Below are positions 48,877-59,174 of a stretch of 64,000 nucleotides of DNA, piece by piece (positions within the stretch are counted from its first letter, which is position 1; every line of letters begins with the position of its first letter). Made by a program: the position numbers and the translations under genes. Source of the DNA: Spirodela intermedia (lineage: Eukaryota > Streptophyta > Magnoliopsida > Alismatales > Araceae). Under the pieces are notes generated by a model. The model was given only the letters and a program-made list of their open reading frames with translations. It ran no database searches and was not told the DNA's origin. The stretch lies in contig LR746272.1 of NCBI GenBank assembly GCA_902729315.2, positions 8,674,327 through 8,738,326 of the forward strand, given 5' to 3'.

Positions 48877-50271
48877 ATGGAGACTGTCAGGCCTGAGCGC
48901 TCCAGCGTCGGTGGCTTCCTCCGGGCCGTGAGCAGAATCGTACGATACCGCCGCGGCGGCAAGGAGAGAGGAGCCGGCGTGGTTACAGATGAAGTGAGCG
49001 TCGGGAAGCCGAAGTTCGCGGAGGGCTTCAATGGGGCCTCTCTCTCATCATCCCACCCAGGTTTCCCTGATGAGGACGAGAAGAAGAAGAAGCAGCCGCC
49101 GCTTCAGGAGCAGCGGCAGCAGAACAGGGAGGTGATGGAAACTCTCCTCGCCGAGCTCTTCGCCGGTATCGCCGCCATCAAGGCCTCCTACGCCCAGCTT
49201 CAGGTCGCCCAGTCGCCCTACGACCCGGACACCATCCAGTCCGCCGACCAGGTCGTGGTGGCGGAGCTGAAGCAGCTCTCCCAGCTTAAGCACTCCTACT
49301 TCAAGCAGATCGACGCCGGCACCGTTGCCGGCTGTGGACACTCCGACCGAGATTCCCAGCTGCTGGCGGAGCTGCAGGAGCAGAAGAACCTCGTCAAGAC
49401 CTTCCAGATTACCGTCAAGAAGCTGGAGGCCGAGCTTCTGCACAAGGACGCCGAGGTCCTCCTGAAGAAACAGGCTCTGGATGCGGAGCAAGCCTCGTCG
49501 GCTTTGCGGCGACCTCTGCAGGTGCTGAGTGGCCTCAGGCCGTCGTCTCTCAACCCATCACACTTCCTGGCGGCCCTTCAGGAGGCTCGCAGATCGGTCC
49601 GATCATTCGCCGGGCAGATTGTGCGGCGGATGGAGCTCGCCGGGTGGGACCTCGATGCCGCCGCCGCCGCCGCCGTTTCGTTTCAGGGGGAGGTCCAGTG
49701 GGGGAAGCGGGAGCACCGAGCGTTCGCGTTTGAGTCCTACGTCTGCGCCACCATCTTCTCTGGCTTCAAGGACGGCGACTTCGGCCTCGGCGGCGGCGAT
49801 CGGCGAGCGTTCTTCGACGAATTCGTATCATTGAGGTCCGCCAGTCTGGGGCAAGCCCTCAAAGAACCGGAGTTCGCCAGATTCTGCCGGGCCAAGTATC
49901 TCATCATGGTGCATCCGGCAATGGACGAGTCCTTCTCCGGCGGCGGCAATGCGAGAGCCGTGGTGAGCTCCGGCGAGGGCTTCCCGGAGACGGAGTTCTA
50001 CCAGGGCTTCGCGGAGATGGCGAGGAGGGTGTGGCTCCTGCACCGACTCTTCTTCTCCTTCGGGCCTAAGGAGGAGGCATCTATTTTCCAGGCGAGGAGG
50101 GGCTGCCGGTTCTCAGAGGTCTTCATGGAGAGCGTGGTGGAGCCGGAGGAGGACGCTGGCGGTGCTGCTGTTGGGTTTACGGTGGCCCCGGGGTTCAGGC
50201 TGAGGAAGACGATCTACCACTGCAAGGTTTACTTGGCGGCGCCGGCGGAGCGGCGGCGCAGCGGTGTGTGA
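48877..50271 (+). CDS. DUF641 protein, GIL1-like
   Basis: The coding region is one exon of 464 residues. The N-terminus METVRPERSSVGGFLRAVSR resembles GIL1/IRKI proteins. The DUF641 core starts near 85 with METLLAELFAGIAAIKASYA, then YDPDTIQSADQVVVAELKQL and a coiled coil (about 145-205). The C-terminal half has FAFESYVCATIFSGF, a YLIMVHPAMDESF block and GFRLRKTIYHCKVYL at the end. GIL1 (GRAVITROPIC IN THE LIGHT 1) acts in phytochrome control of hypocotyl gravitropism; IRKI binds receptor kinases. Length fits both (about 470). Which paralogue this is cannot be told. The in-frame ATG at 48811 would add a GA-repeat-encoded stretch and lies before a likely splice acceptor, so I prefer 48877. Confidence 0.9.
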   Translation: METVRPERSSVGGFLRAVSRIVRYRRGGKERGAGVVTDEVSVGKPKFAEGFNGASLSSSHPGFPDEDEKKKKQPPLQEQRQQNREVMETLLAELFAGIAAIKASYAQLQVAQSPYDPDTIQSADQVVVAELKQLSQLKHSYFKQIDAGTVAGCGHSDRDSQLLAELQEQKNLVKTFQITVKKLEAELLHKDAEVLLKKQALDAEQASSALRRPLQVLSGLRPSSLNPSHFLAALQEARRSVRSFAGQIVRRMELAGWDLDAAAAAAVSFQGEVQWGKREHRAFAFESYVCATIFSGFKDGDFGLGGGDRRAFFDEFVSLRSASLGQALKEPEFARFCRAKYLIMVHPAMDESFSGGGNARAVVSSGEGFPETEFYQGFAEMARRVWLLHRLFFSFGPKEEASIFQARRGCRFSEVFMESVVEPEEDAGGAAVGFTVAPGFRLRKTIYHCKVYLAAPAERRRSGV

Positions 50272-50749
50272 GATAGGGAACGGTTTCTATTTTGCTTTTC
50301 TTCGTCTCCACCGTTTAGTTAAATTGGACTGCCGGGACAGTCTTCGATGTATATTTTGTTCGTTTAGCCAACGGGCCGAGAGGAGGCGTCTCTCTCTCTC
50401 TCGCCCTCTCTGTTGACCGCTCTCTCGCTCTCTCTCTCTCTAAAGTTTGCTAATAATGGGATAATATTTTGCGGGCGATAATAAAAAGCCTTCTAGCGGG
50501 CCCCAGTTTATTGGAGAGGCCCCACGTCGGTATCCGAGGCAAATAATTGGCAAAGAAGGGGTTAAATACAAAATCCTGTCGTCATCATCAATCGCCCTAA
50601 TCGTAATATCCATCCATCCTCCATCTACTACTGCAACCCAGCCGCCGGAAGGCGTTCCCCTTCCCGAGCGGCAAATGGATGGTCTTCTTCCTTCCTCCGC
50701 CGCTGTTCGGCACTCGTGAAAGTCTTCCTGCTCTCCGAGAAGCCATTCT
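50272..50749. other. Intergenic region between convergent DUF641 and TPS genes
   Basis: CT-rich 3' flank of the plus-strand gene, then AT-rich DNA with AATAATAAAAAG (near 50477). No gene seen; both neighbours should end transcription here. Confidence 0.5.
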
Positions 50750-53660
50750 TCAGCGGCGGCGGTTTTCGAGATCTGAATCAGCTAGCTCTCCGGCGGGGGA
50801 GGAGGATGAGGCCTCGTCATCCGGGAGAGAGGAAGACGGCGGATTGCCGGAGGCTTCGGCTAGAGCTCTGAGCAATGCCAGGACCTCGGTTGTGTCGTCC
50901 AAGTAGTACTTGGCCTTGCTCGGCTTCTGCCCGACGGTGCAGGCGAAGATGGTTCCGCCTGAGGAGACCGCACCGGCGGTTATCGAATCGATGCTCTGGA
51001 ACATCTCCTCGTCGGACCGATCGTCGCCGATGCACAACACAAAGTCGGCCTGCCTGCCGCCGCCTCTCATCGACGACAGGATCTTCTCCGCCGCCAGGCC
51101 TTTGCTGATACCCTGCAACCCAGAATCACATCATTCAATGTTTCAGAAGAAAGAAGGAAAGAAAGGAGCCTGGTCTACTCGGGCGTATCTCCCATGGTTT
51201 AGTTTTCAGAGGTTTAGGGGGATTGGGGGCACACCTGGGGCTTCACTTCGACGATGAACTGGCCTCGCTTGACTTCCACGGATTCGTTGGCGAGAACGCT
51301 CTCCAGATGACCTTGCAGCTCCTTCGCCTGAGATGATCCGAAGTTGGGATCTGCGTCCCGGTGGTGCCACACCAGACCGCACACCTTCGTCTCGATTGAG
51401 GAGCCATCTGTCGCTTCGGTGTACAGCTTCAGCACTGGTTCCGCAATCCTAATCCAACCAGAGTCCGTAATCTGCCCCTGGGTTTCCCATCCTTCGTCTC
51501 TGCTCCGCCTGTAAATGCCAAGCTTGAAGGTTTATGGTAGCCGTGATTCGAGCAGGATGAACTCGGAAGAAATTCAGAAGCCCATAAGTATATAATGTGC
51601 TGATCTGCCGTGAGATAAGTGAAACTAGGTCAACGCGGCGACATGAGCATCGATGCTCCGAGCTAAACGAGGGAGAAGGTAGAGCTCTACCTCATGAAGT
51701 AGCCATGCTCCGCCGCAATCCCCAGCTTCGGACAAGGAGAGAACCATTCACCCAGGCTCTCTGTGCCCCTCCCGCTCACGATGAAGACGACGTTGTTCTC
51801 ATCTCCAGATAGCTCGTTCATGATGGAGGTGACCTCCTTCCCCGGCGTCTTGTTGATGGTGGCCTGCGGCATCACGGTCCCGTCGTAGTCCAACAAGATG
51901 GCCCTGTTCCTCGTCCTCCTGTAGGCCGACACCAGGCCGGCTATGTCGAGCTTCCTGAAGCTCGGGTCCAGCGCCACCACCCTGAACCCGAAGCCCAGGC
52001 CGATCCCCCAGCACTTCTTCTTGAAGTGGTCTCTGCAACTCCTCTCCAGGTCCTGCAGGAAGCTTCTCGACCAGTAGGCCACGTCGTGGGTGCTGACATA
52101 TCTGTAGTGATTCTCGTGCCTGAGCTGCTTCTCCGCGTCGCTCATGGCGATCACCTCCCTCATGGCGTCTGCAGTGGACTCCACGCACCAGGGGTTGATC
52201 CGGATCGCCCCGCTCAGAGAAGGCGAGCAGCCGATGAACTCCGACACCACCAGCATACTCTTCTTCCTACCCTCGCCGGCGACCCCTTGCCGGCAGACGA
52301 TGTACTCGTACGGCGTGAGGTTCATCCCGTCCCTCACTGCCGTGACGATCAGGCACTCGGCGATGGTGTAGAAGGCGAGCCTCTCCACGAGGGAGACATG
52401 GCGGTCGATGTACACGACGGGTCTGTAACCTTCCCCGCCGAAAGCTTCGTTGATCCTCCGGCACGTCTGTGCGATCTCCCCCTGGATACCCTCGAGCTCT
52501 CGCCCTCTCCCTCTGGCGGGGTTCGCGATCTGCACGAGCACGGCCCTTCCCCGCCAGCCATGGTGGGTCTTCAGCAGCTGCTCGAACGCCATGAGCTTCA
52601 AGTTTATCCCCTTGAAGACGTCCAGATCGTCCACGCCGAGGAGCACCGTCCTCCCTTCGAACTCACGGCGGAGCTCCTCCACCCCCCGCTCGTCCCCGGT
52701 GAGTTTCAGCGCGGACTCGAGCTTCCCGATGTGGACACCGACGGGCATGATCTTTATCCCCACCGTCCTCCCGAAGTACTCCAGGCCGATGTATCCCCTT
52801 CTGGACTGGTACTCCAGCCCGAGCAGGCGGCTACAGCAGGAGAGGAAATGACGGGCGTAGTCAAAGGTGTGGAACCCGATGAGGTCCGAGTTCAGCAGTG
52901 CCTTGAGGATCTCCTCCCGCACGGGGAGGGCCCGGTAGATCTCCGACGAGGGGAAGGGGCTGTGGAGGAAGAAGCCCATGCGCAGGCGATTGAAGCGCCG
53001 GCGGAGGAAGGTGGGCACCGCCATCAGGTGGTAGTCGTGGACCCAGACGTAGTCCTCCTCTGGGTTGATCACCTCGATCACCTTCTGGGAGTAGATCTTG
53101 TTGGCGGCGAGGTAGGCCTCCCAGAGGGAGCGGTCGAAGCGGCCGCCGCGGGCGGCAGCCACGGGGAGCATGTAGTGAAAGAGTGGCCATAGCTGCTGCT
53201 TACAGAAGCCGTGGTAGAACTTGCTGAAGATGGCGTCGGGGAGGAAGGTGGGGACGCACCTGAAGCCTTCGAGCAGGGCCTGGGAGACGCTCTCCTGCTC
53301 CCCGGGGTCGACTGCGACGCGCAGAGAGCCGACGTAGATGACCGTCGTGTCCTCCGGTAGCCCGTCCTTGAGCTGGAGCAGGAGGGACTCCTCATCCCAG
53401 GAGAAGCTCCAGCCGCCGCCGTCTCGGCGGCGCTCGGCGTCGACGGGGAGCTGGTTGGCGACGATGATCATGCGGTCGGTGCCGGCTGAGGAGGACGAGG
53501 CGGCGTCGGAGGAGACGCTGTTGGCCTGCTCGTCGTCGAGCTCAGAGACGATCGCCGGTACCGTCATGACCCGCGGCAGCCGGCGCCGCCCGCCGCCGCC
53601 CGCCGCCGGGAAGTTTCCCGACGCCAGATCCAGCAGGTTTGTATACGATCTGGACATCAT
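50750..53660 (-). CDS. Class II trehalose-phosphate synthase/phosphatase-like protein
   Basis: Three exons: 51691-53660, 51235-51508, 50750-51112. They give 868 residues. The N-terminus MMSRSYTNLLDLASGNFP and LPRVMTVPAIVSELDD are hallmarks of plant class II TPS (TPS5-TPS11). A GT20 domain spans about 70-550 (VWVHDYHLMAVPTFLR, GFFLHSPFPSSEIYR, AVRDGMNLTPYEYI). A phosphatase domain follows from about 585 with LDYDGT and GDDRSDEEMF. The intron positions after ...EHGYFMR and after VEVKPQ are the conserved class II positions. Class II proteins generally lack clear TPS activity and are regarded as regulators of sugar and SnRK1 signalling; here the phosphatase motifs look intact. ATG 53657 is an alternative start. 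Two upstream ORFs precede it. Confidence 0.94.
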
Positions 53661-53723
53661 CTCTCCGAACTTTGAAGGAATCAATCTTAACAAGGATTAG
53701 AGAACAGCTCGAGGAGAACGAGA

Positions 53724-53839
53724 TCAAATCTCGCGACGAAGAGGGAAGAACCGATCGAAGAACCGAATCAAACTACCGAATAAGAAGAAGAAGAAGAAGA
53801 AGAAGAGGCGCATTGTGACTTCGTCTCGGAATCGATCAT
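53724..53839 (-). promoter_or_regulatory. Two overlapping upstream ORFs in the TPS leader
   Basis: uORF 1 starts at 53839 and stops at 53768 (23 codons, Ser-rich). uORF 2 starts at 53813 and stops at 53724 (29 codons, MRLFFFFFFFLFGSLIR). Both read a CTT repeat in different frames and end 63-107 bp before the main ATG. Upstream ORFs can repress main-frame translation; whether these are in the mature leader is not shown. Confidence 0.5.
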
Positions 53840-55229
53840 CTGAGAGTGTCTGAAAACGGAAAGTCGAGAAGCGAAGTGGAATGATGTCGCAGAGCTTTCG
53901 AAAGGGAAGCGAAATGGGGAGCAGAGGCAGCTGGCGGCGCAGGATTAGGTTAACGGGGGAGATCCGGCGAGAGGGACAACCGGCGGGGTGGCCCGGGGGG
54001 GCTCCAGCTCCGCCACTCGCGGTGGTCGTGCCGCCGTGGATAGGGAAGCGTGGCGTGCCTTCCAGCGGCCACGTACGGCAGCGTGGAGGTCCCCTATGGT
54101 CTCCTAGAATTTTGGGGGGAGGGAATGGGTGGGTCCACGCTTTGAACAAGAAAACCGGATCCGACCGCGGGCGAGGACCAATCAGTGGCGAGGTTTGGCT
54201 TCGCTGTCCATGTCAGAGCGCGCCCTTCGAGGTAGCCAGCTGCCTTGTCCTCACCGACAAAATATTAACGCCAATTTTGATATATAGAAAGAAACTTAGA
54301 GCGGAATAGAACAATTAAAGCACATAATTTTTTACCCGACCTCGCCATCTCATCGTACTCGTGGCACTGGATATTTTAATTTAGAAAATAAGAACAAAAT
54401 AAATCTAGGATCCCGAAATCCTCTCTCTCTCGCTCGGTCGCTCGCTATCCTGTGCTTTGACAAGTAGGAGCCACGTCGATCATCTTCGACACGGGCAACT
54501 CTTATCCGAACCCATCTGCCAAATAGGATCCACGGCGGCAGTTCCCTTTCGGCTTGCCGGCGATCCTCGATCGCATCGGATGCTCCTTGCCGCCGGCTCT
54601 GTTGATCTCATCTTTGGGCTTTCTTCCTGAGATCGGAAGGATCGAGGTACGTGTGAATGCGGCGCGAGGGTGGGTGTCCACACGCTTGAGGGAGGCTCCC
54701 ACGTTTGACTGGCGAGACCAGGGTACATTTGACTCGCGTGCATAAGGGAATCTCCGACTCATGTGAGGGATTGATTAGGTGGGCCATCGTCTCCTCCACG
54801 AGATCTTCTCACATGGCGCCAACCTGACAGAGTTTGACCTTTAAGAGGGTGGGCCCACCGCCGCATCGTTGGCTAAGCTTTGCTTCGATAACCCTCGTTT
54901 TGGAGAATCTCTGTCGGCGGCGAGGAAGCCTCCGTCATTCTCCCCCCCCCCCCCCCCACCCGACGTGGCCTTACATAATAAAACCCACGGTGTCGTCCTT
55001 CCTCGAAGCTCCACAAAGTCCTCAACTTTGCCGCGTTCTTCCGGCGGGCGATCTCCGCATGACGGGGATGATGCCGGAGGAGGACAAATCTCGTATTAAA
55101 TATAATAGTGAGCCCTACATGCTTAGCTACGAGGAGGTCTTCTTAAGCACCTACTTGGAGGAAGACTGAGAACCGAAGCCCACCTCCATATCTCCCATCG
55201 CCCTCTAGAAAACGTCTGCCCATTCCTCT
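53840..55229. promoter_or_regulatory. Intergenic region with W-box cores and a poly-C run upstream of the secreted-peptide gene
   Basis: W-box cores TTGACT (54705-54710, 54729-54734) and TTGACC (54834-54839) lie 390-525 bp before the ATG at 55230. A 16-C run is at 54942-54957 and a TATA-like ATAATAAAA near 54975. Short plus frames at 54834-55169 have no recognised features. Confidence 0.45.
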
Positions 55230-55463
55230 ATGGCTCTTCGTCTCTGGGTAACGTTTGTTCTTGTCTTAACTGCCGCTGACTTCACCTTGGCGAGGAAGAG
55301 CCCCGCCGCCGAGCTCGTCGCCGCCAGTGGAGCGACCGCGGCCGGGGTTCTGCCGGCGGCTAGTTTGCATGAGACGAAAGACGTCTATTATGTGAAGGCA
55401 AGAGGGCGGCGCGTGCCTCCTTCGGGCCCGAGCCAGGGAGGCAACGCTGCCCCAAGAACTTAG
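55230..55463 (+). CDS. Small secreted peptide precursor with an IDA-like core
   Basis: The gene encodes 77 residues. Residues 1-21 form a signal peptide ending FTLA. A variable middle follows, then a basic segment (KARGRR, 56-61) and the core VPPSGPSQGGN at 62-72, with a five-residue tail. The core fits [VI]PPSxPSxxxN, the pattern of IDA (IPPSAPSKRHN), with QGGN in place of KRHN. Its position near the C-terminus after basic residues fits proteolytic release. IDA/IDL and PIP peptides act through HAESA and RLK7-type receptor kinases in abscission and immunity. The same core recurs in the convergent gene at 58732. There is no intron. The call is by motif only; receptor and function are inference. 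Confidence 0.62.
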   Translation: MALRLWVTFVLVLTAADFTLARKSPAAELVAASGATAAGVLPAASLHETKDVYYVKARGRRVPPSGPSQGGNAAPRT

Positions 55464-57338
55464 CAGAAATTACCATGCGGGGAAAGAAGAGGAGGCGGGC
55501 TTTGGATCATCTGGTACCCTTTTATTAGTTCATCTCTCTCTTCTTGTCTAAGACTCCTAGAGAGGTGCCTTCTCCTTCTAGCTCAGGTCAAGGTCTACGG
55601 AGTTAATATTACCACGTGGGTTTGCCAATTAAAAACTCAGCAAGCACGCGATTAAATGGGCTCTCTGAGGGGGTTGACTTGTTTGCAAAATGTCAACTTG
55701 GTTTAATGGAATTGTCGAAGGGTGAAAATAAAATCAGCATACCCTCTCATACTTAACATCATGTATGATATGTAAGGCCGTTATTCCTTCGAGTCGTATT
55801 CGCATCATTAGCTGGCAGGGAATGAAGTAGTATTATCTATATGATCACGTGATCTCATGTAATTTTTTTCAACGGGCGATTTCTGTCTAGAAGAGGACAG
55901 CTTTGAGGGCACCGACAAAGCTCATTGAACGGCTGAACCGACCAGGAAGAACCTCGTCTTCACGGAAAACTAAAGGTGGCGAACTAAAATATTCACATGA
56001 ACCGATCGAAGTACCATAGTTTTAAGGGTTCGGATCACTCGCTCGAACCGTCCACATGGCTTCGTCTCCCTCCCAAAATCCCATTGAATTCTTCCCACGC
56101 TCCGTCCCATCACTGGAGCGGGAACAATTCCGGGTCATATTTCGATCAAGAACAGCCTTTGGCTGTCATGTTCATACCGTAGGTGAATAAGCTGTTCAAC
56201 ATATCGATGCGAGGTTAGATGTCAAACATATTAAGTCGTCTTGGGTCTTTTGCGACAAGAAAGCCCAGCCCGTATGCCTCTCGATCCATTGGTTTCCATC
56301 CCTTAACGAAGACCCCCAACGGGAAGTCAACTGACGGAACCAAGATCTTCTCCTTATCGCGAAGGCACCTCTAAAGTCAAAGTCTACGAGTGCGACACGG
56401 GAGCGAGTTGTTCTCCGAACGAACCAGCGACTTACTCCGCCGTCCGCCAGTCGGTGGGCACTTTCAGCGAGAAGAAGTCACTGTACCTGGAAAGGGTTTT
56501 AAAGACTGCGCTTCAACACCTGGGAGCTGAAGCGGGGGGGGGGGGAGGGCATGACGAAAGCCCTCATATATTCTCCACGACCCGTATGTCCGCCCTCCGG
56601 CGAGGACCACCAGACCGCGTCTCTGACTCGCCGGCTCGGTAGCCGAATGATCGGTCTGAATCGGAGAAGGAATGGGCGGTGGAGACCGTCGGCACGTCGG
56701 GTTGTGGCGTCTATCTTGTAGGCCCCGAGGGGAACCGGTCTTGGAGCGCTGGGGCCCTTGGCTGTGGTGGGCGGGACAAGAACGGGACCTCGTCGACTCT
56801 CAGAACCTCCAACTTGGGGCGACATCGCATCGTCAAACCCCCGCCGGTAGGGCAGGCCCCTCACCCCCGTGTCTTCCGGCCGCGCGTTGAGGGGCGTGTG
56901 TCGGCGGGTTGGACGTCTACACTCCGGCGACCCAAGCACGCCTTCGTTCTTGCGGAGTTCGACGTCCACCGCCAGCTTGCTTCACTTTTCACAGGGTCGA
57001 GTTGAAAACGATAAATTTTATTTTGAAATGGAAGCCCTTCAATCAATGTCTTCACCCACTAGCATGCTTCATCAATGGGCGTATAGCATTATCTTTCTGT
57101 AGCTCATTTGGGTGGATGGCCCGCCAACAGGAGAGAAGAGAGTTTCTGCTCCATCGACTACTTGCAAGAGACTTATAGGGCACGTAACTTCATCGCACGA
57201 AGTTATTTAAGCACCACTTTATGCTTGATAAACATATCTACAGTCATGATCTTGAAGCCTTATTTAATGCCCCATCGGAGGATCTAGTTTACCTAATCTG
57301 GGAGGAAAGATTAGGGACCGGAAGGGAGATTTACACAT

Positions 57339-57344
<6 letters not shown>
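55464..57344. other. Spacer between the two peptide genes, with a possible Gypsy relic
   Basis: Near 56180-56800 several plus-strand peptide fragments follow the order of Gypsy-type RT/RNase H (VNKLF, then FSEKKSLYLERVLKTAL, then GCGVYLVGPEGN), with frameshifts and deletions. The match is weak. A 12-G run is near 56534. No intact gene is seen. Confidence 0.3.

Positions 57345-57400
<56 letters not shown>
57345..57400. repeat. Long GA microsatellite
   Basis: About 28 GA units in intergenic DNA; a shorter GA run follows at 57627-57647. Confidence 0.95.
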
Positions 57401-57403
<3 letters not shown>

Positions 57404-58731
57404 TGTTTGTTTGACGGTGGGCAAAACAACCCTCTCGAATGGGAAGCGTGTGGTTAAAAACCTTGACTTCTTCTGTAATCTTGTAAACAATTTAAGTTAA
57501 TCACAGAGCGAGGGGGTTGACTTCTACTAAACCGGCCAGGAATGTTACGTCCGACAGAGAGAGTGGTTGAAGACTGACTTCTGCTAAACCGATCAACAGG
57601 GTTACGTGCCGGGGCGGGCGGTGGAGAGAGAGAGAGAGAGAGAGACAGATGGACAGCCAGAAGTGCGAGGTTTGGAACTTTGACCTTCGCTGCCGCAGAT
57701 AAACAACGCTGAGCATTTCAATGGGGAGTGAGTATCCTCATCGAAGAAGTCAACTAAACAATCACGGCCTGACCCTGTGTAGAAGAATGATGGTCCGAAA
57801 CAAAGGGAAACTGAAACGGTGACAGCGGCGGCGTGCGAGTCGACCTAAGACAGGCTTCCGGTTCCCTTCGATGCAGGGAAGTGGACGACTGTCTGCTAAA
57901 GTCTCGTCCGGCCATTGTCACCCACGTTGGAACGCATGGGCGCGCCGCTTACGGTGATTCGTTGGGGCGTGATCTGATTGACGGAGACAATGCCCTGGCC
58001 CGACATGTCGAGCTACCCATACGTGCCTGCTTCCTGTCCGAGTTCGGGACGGTGGACCGCCGTTCCCGGTGACGTGATGTTCGGGTAGCAACTCGGAATG
58101 TCTGAGACCCTCCTATCTCTCCCAAATCACGACTAAGACGGAATCATCCGCGGCGATCTAGCCAGGTCCAGATTTCGCAAACCAGGTCCAGATCCTAATT
58201 AAGGATGAATTCTTATCTGACTAGCATGTAGTCTTCTTTCTGAACTCGAACAAACCAGAACGTTGAGGACGAATGCAACGGAGGGGAGAATAACGTGGGA
58301 ACGACATTCGTAGAGCGCCCATACCGATTAAACAACTCCGATGCTAATTGCTGCGGGCGAAGCAGGCAAGGCTATCAAATCCTGATCGATGAGCATAATT
58401 CTTCTGTTCTTTCGTAGATTTATGTAATATTTGTACATATAGGACGACCCATCAGGCCTGCTCTCTCTGGAAAGAAATCCATAAAGAAGGGAAAGAGATG
58501 AGAAGAACAATCGGAAAAAACCGTATGGTAAAGAACACAGTCGCGTATCTCCTGTGCTAAATAATCCTACATTAAATGTGAATACTTCTCTTTTATGATG
58601 CCCACTTGAGGAACTAAATGAAAAAATTGTAACAAAAACGAAAAAAAATGTCCGTCGTCCTAGAATGTGGGGTCACGGTCGTGAGGAGAAACGCAGACGA
58701 GAAGAGCATCAACAGGGAGCCGGAGAAAGCA
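57401..58731. other. Intergenic region with clustered W-box cores
   Basis: TTGACT at 57463 and 57517, TTGACC at 57680 and AGTCAA at 57748 lie within about 290 bp. No gene is recognised. The right end is the 3' flank of the minus-strand peptide gene. Confidence 0.5.
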
Positions 58732-59025
58732 CTAGTGGCCGACTCCCGGGCTCGGCACCGATCCCAGCATCCGATCAACCGACGAGGTGCGGTCCGCGAG
58801 CAATCTCCCCCCGACGACGACGACGTTGCCTCCATGACTGGGTGACGACGGAGGGACGGAGGCCCTCAGCAGTGCGCTGAACACCTTAGCGCCTTCCAAG
58901 GAGCTGAAGTCTCCCCTTGGGCTACCTAGGAGCTTCCTCGCTTGAGTGGAATTCGCAGAGAACAAGAGGAAGACGAGGATGACACTGATGATCATGGATG
59001 AAAGTTTCTTGTCGTTCGGAGCCAT
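58732..59025 (-). CDS. Secreted peptide precursor with IDA-like and PIP-like cores
   Basis: The gene encodes 97 residues. A signal peptide (MIISVILVFLLFSANSTQA) ends at about 29. A variable region follows. The first core, SVPPSSPSHGGN (56-67), fits the IDA pattern [VI]PPSxPSxxxN. The C-terminus is RMLGSVPSPGVGH, which resembles PIP/PIPL peptides (SGPSxxGxGH) though one residue shorter in the middle and with V for the first G. The chain ends exactly at GH, as PIP peptides do. Some Arabidopsis PIP precursors also carry two cores. A TATATAAA box lies 142 bp upstream. The gene is intronless and sits tail-to-tail with the related gene at 55230. A secreted signalling precursor is likely; exact family and receptor are inference. 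Confidence 0.72.
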   Translation of the reverse strand: MAPNDKKLSSMIISVILVFLLFSANSTQARKLLGSPRGDFSSLEGAKVFSALLRASVPPSSPSHGGNVVVVGGRLLADRTSSVDRMLGSVPSPGVGH

Positions 59026-59082
59026 GTGGACCGAGATAGGAGATCAGGATGGAAAGACTTGCTTTAGAGCGAAAGAGCGGGA

Positions 59083-59099
59083 GAGAGAGAGAGAGAGAT
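59083..59099. repeat. GA tract in the leader of the dual-core peptide gene
   Basis: A short GA run lies between the TATA box and the start codon of the minus-strand peptide gene, so it should be in its 5' UTR. Confidence 0.7.
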
Positions 59100-59166
59100 G
59101 TGTTGGGACGATGCTTCTGGTGCTTAGGTTTATGGAGGGAGACTGGAAGGGGGGGGATGGGAGCCC

Positions 59167-59174
59167 TTTATATA
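59167..59174 (-). promoter_or_regulatory. TATA box of the dual-core peptide gene
   Basis: TATATAAA on the minus strand (followed by GGGCTCCC), 142 bp upstream of the ATG at 59025. It predicts a leader of about 110 bases. Confidence 0.65.

Noticed and set aside
52026-53192. A 388-codon plus-strand open frame
   Set aside because: It is antisense to the GC-rich TPS exon 1; the peptide has no family character and the opposite strand is clearly TPS.
54834-55169. A 111-codon plus-strand frame before the 55230 peptide gene
   Set aside because: It passes through the poly-C run and has no signal peptide or recognised motif; more likely promoter or leader.
56499-56969. A 156-codon minus-strand frame between the peptide genes
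   Set aside because: Composition is Arg/Pro-rich without any motif, and the opposite strand holds a possible Gypsy relic.
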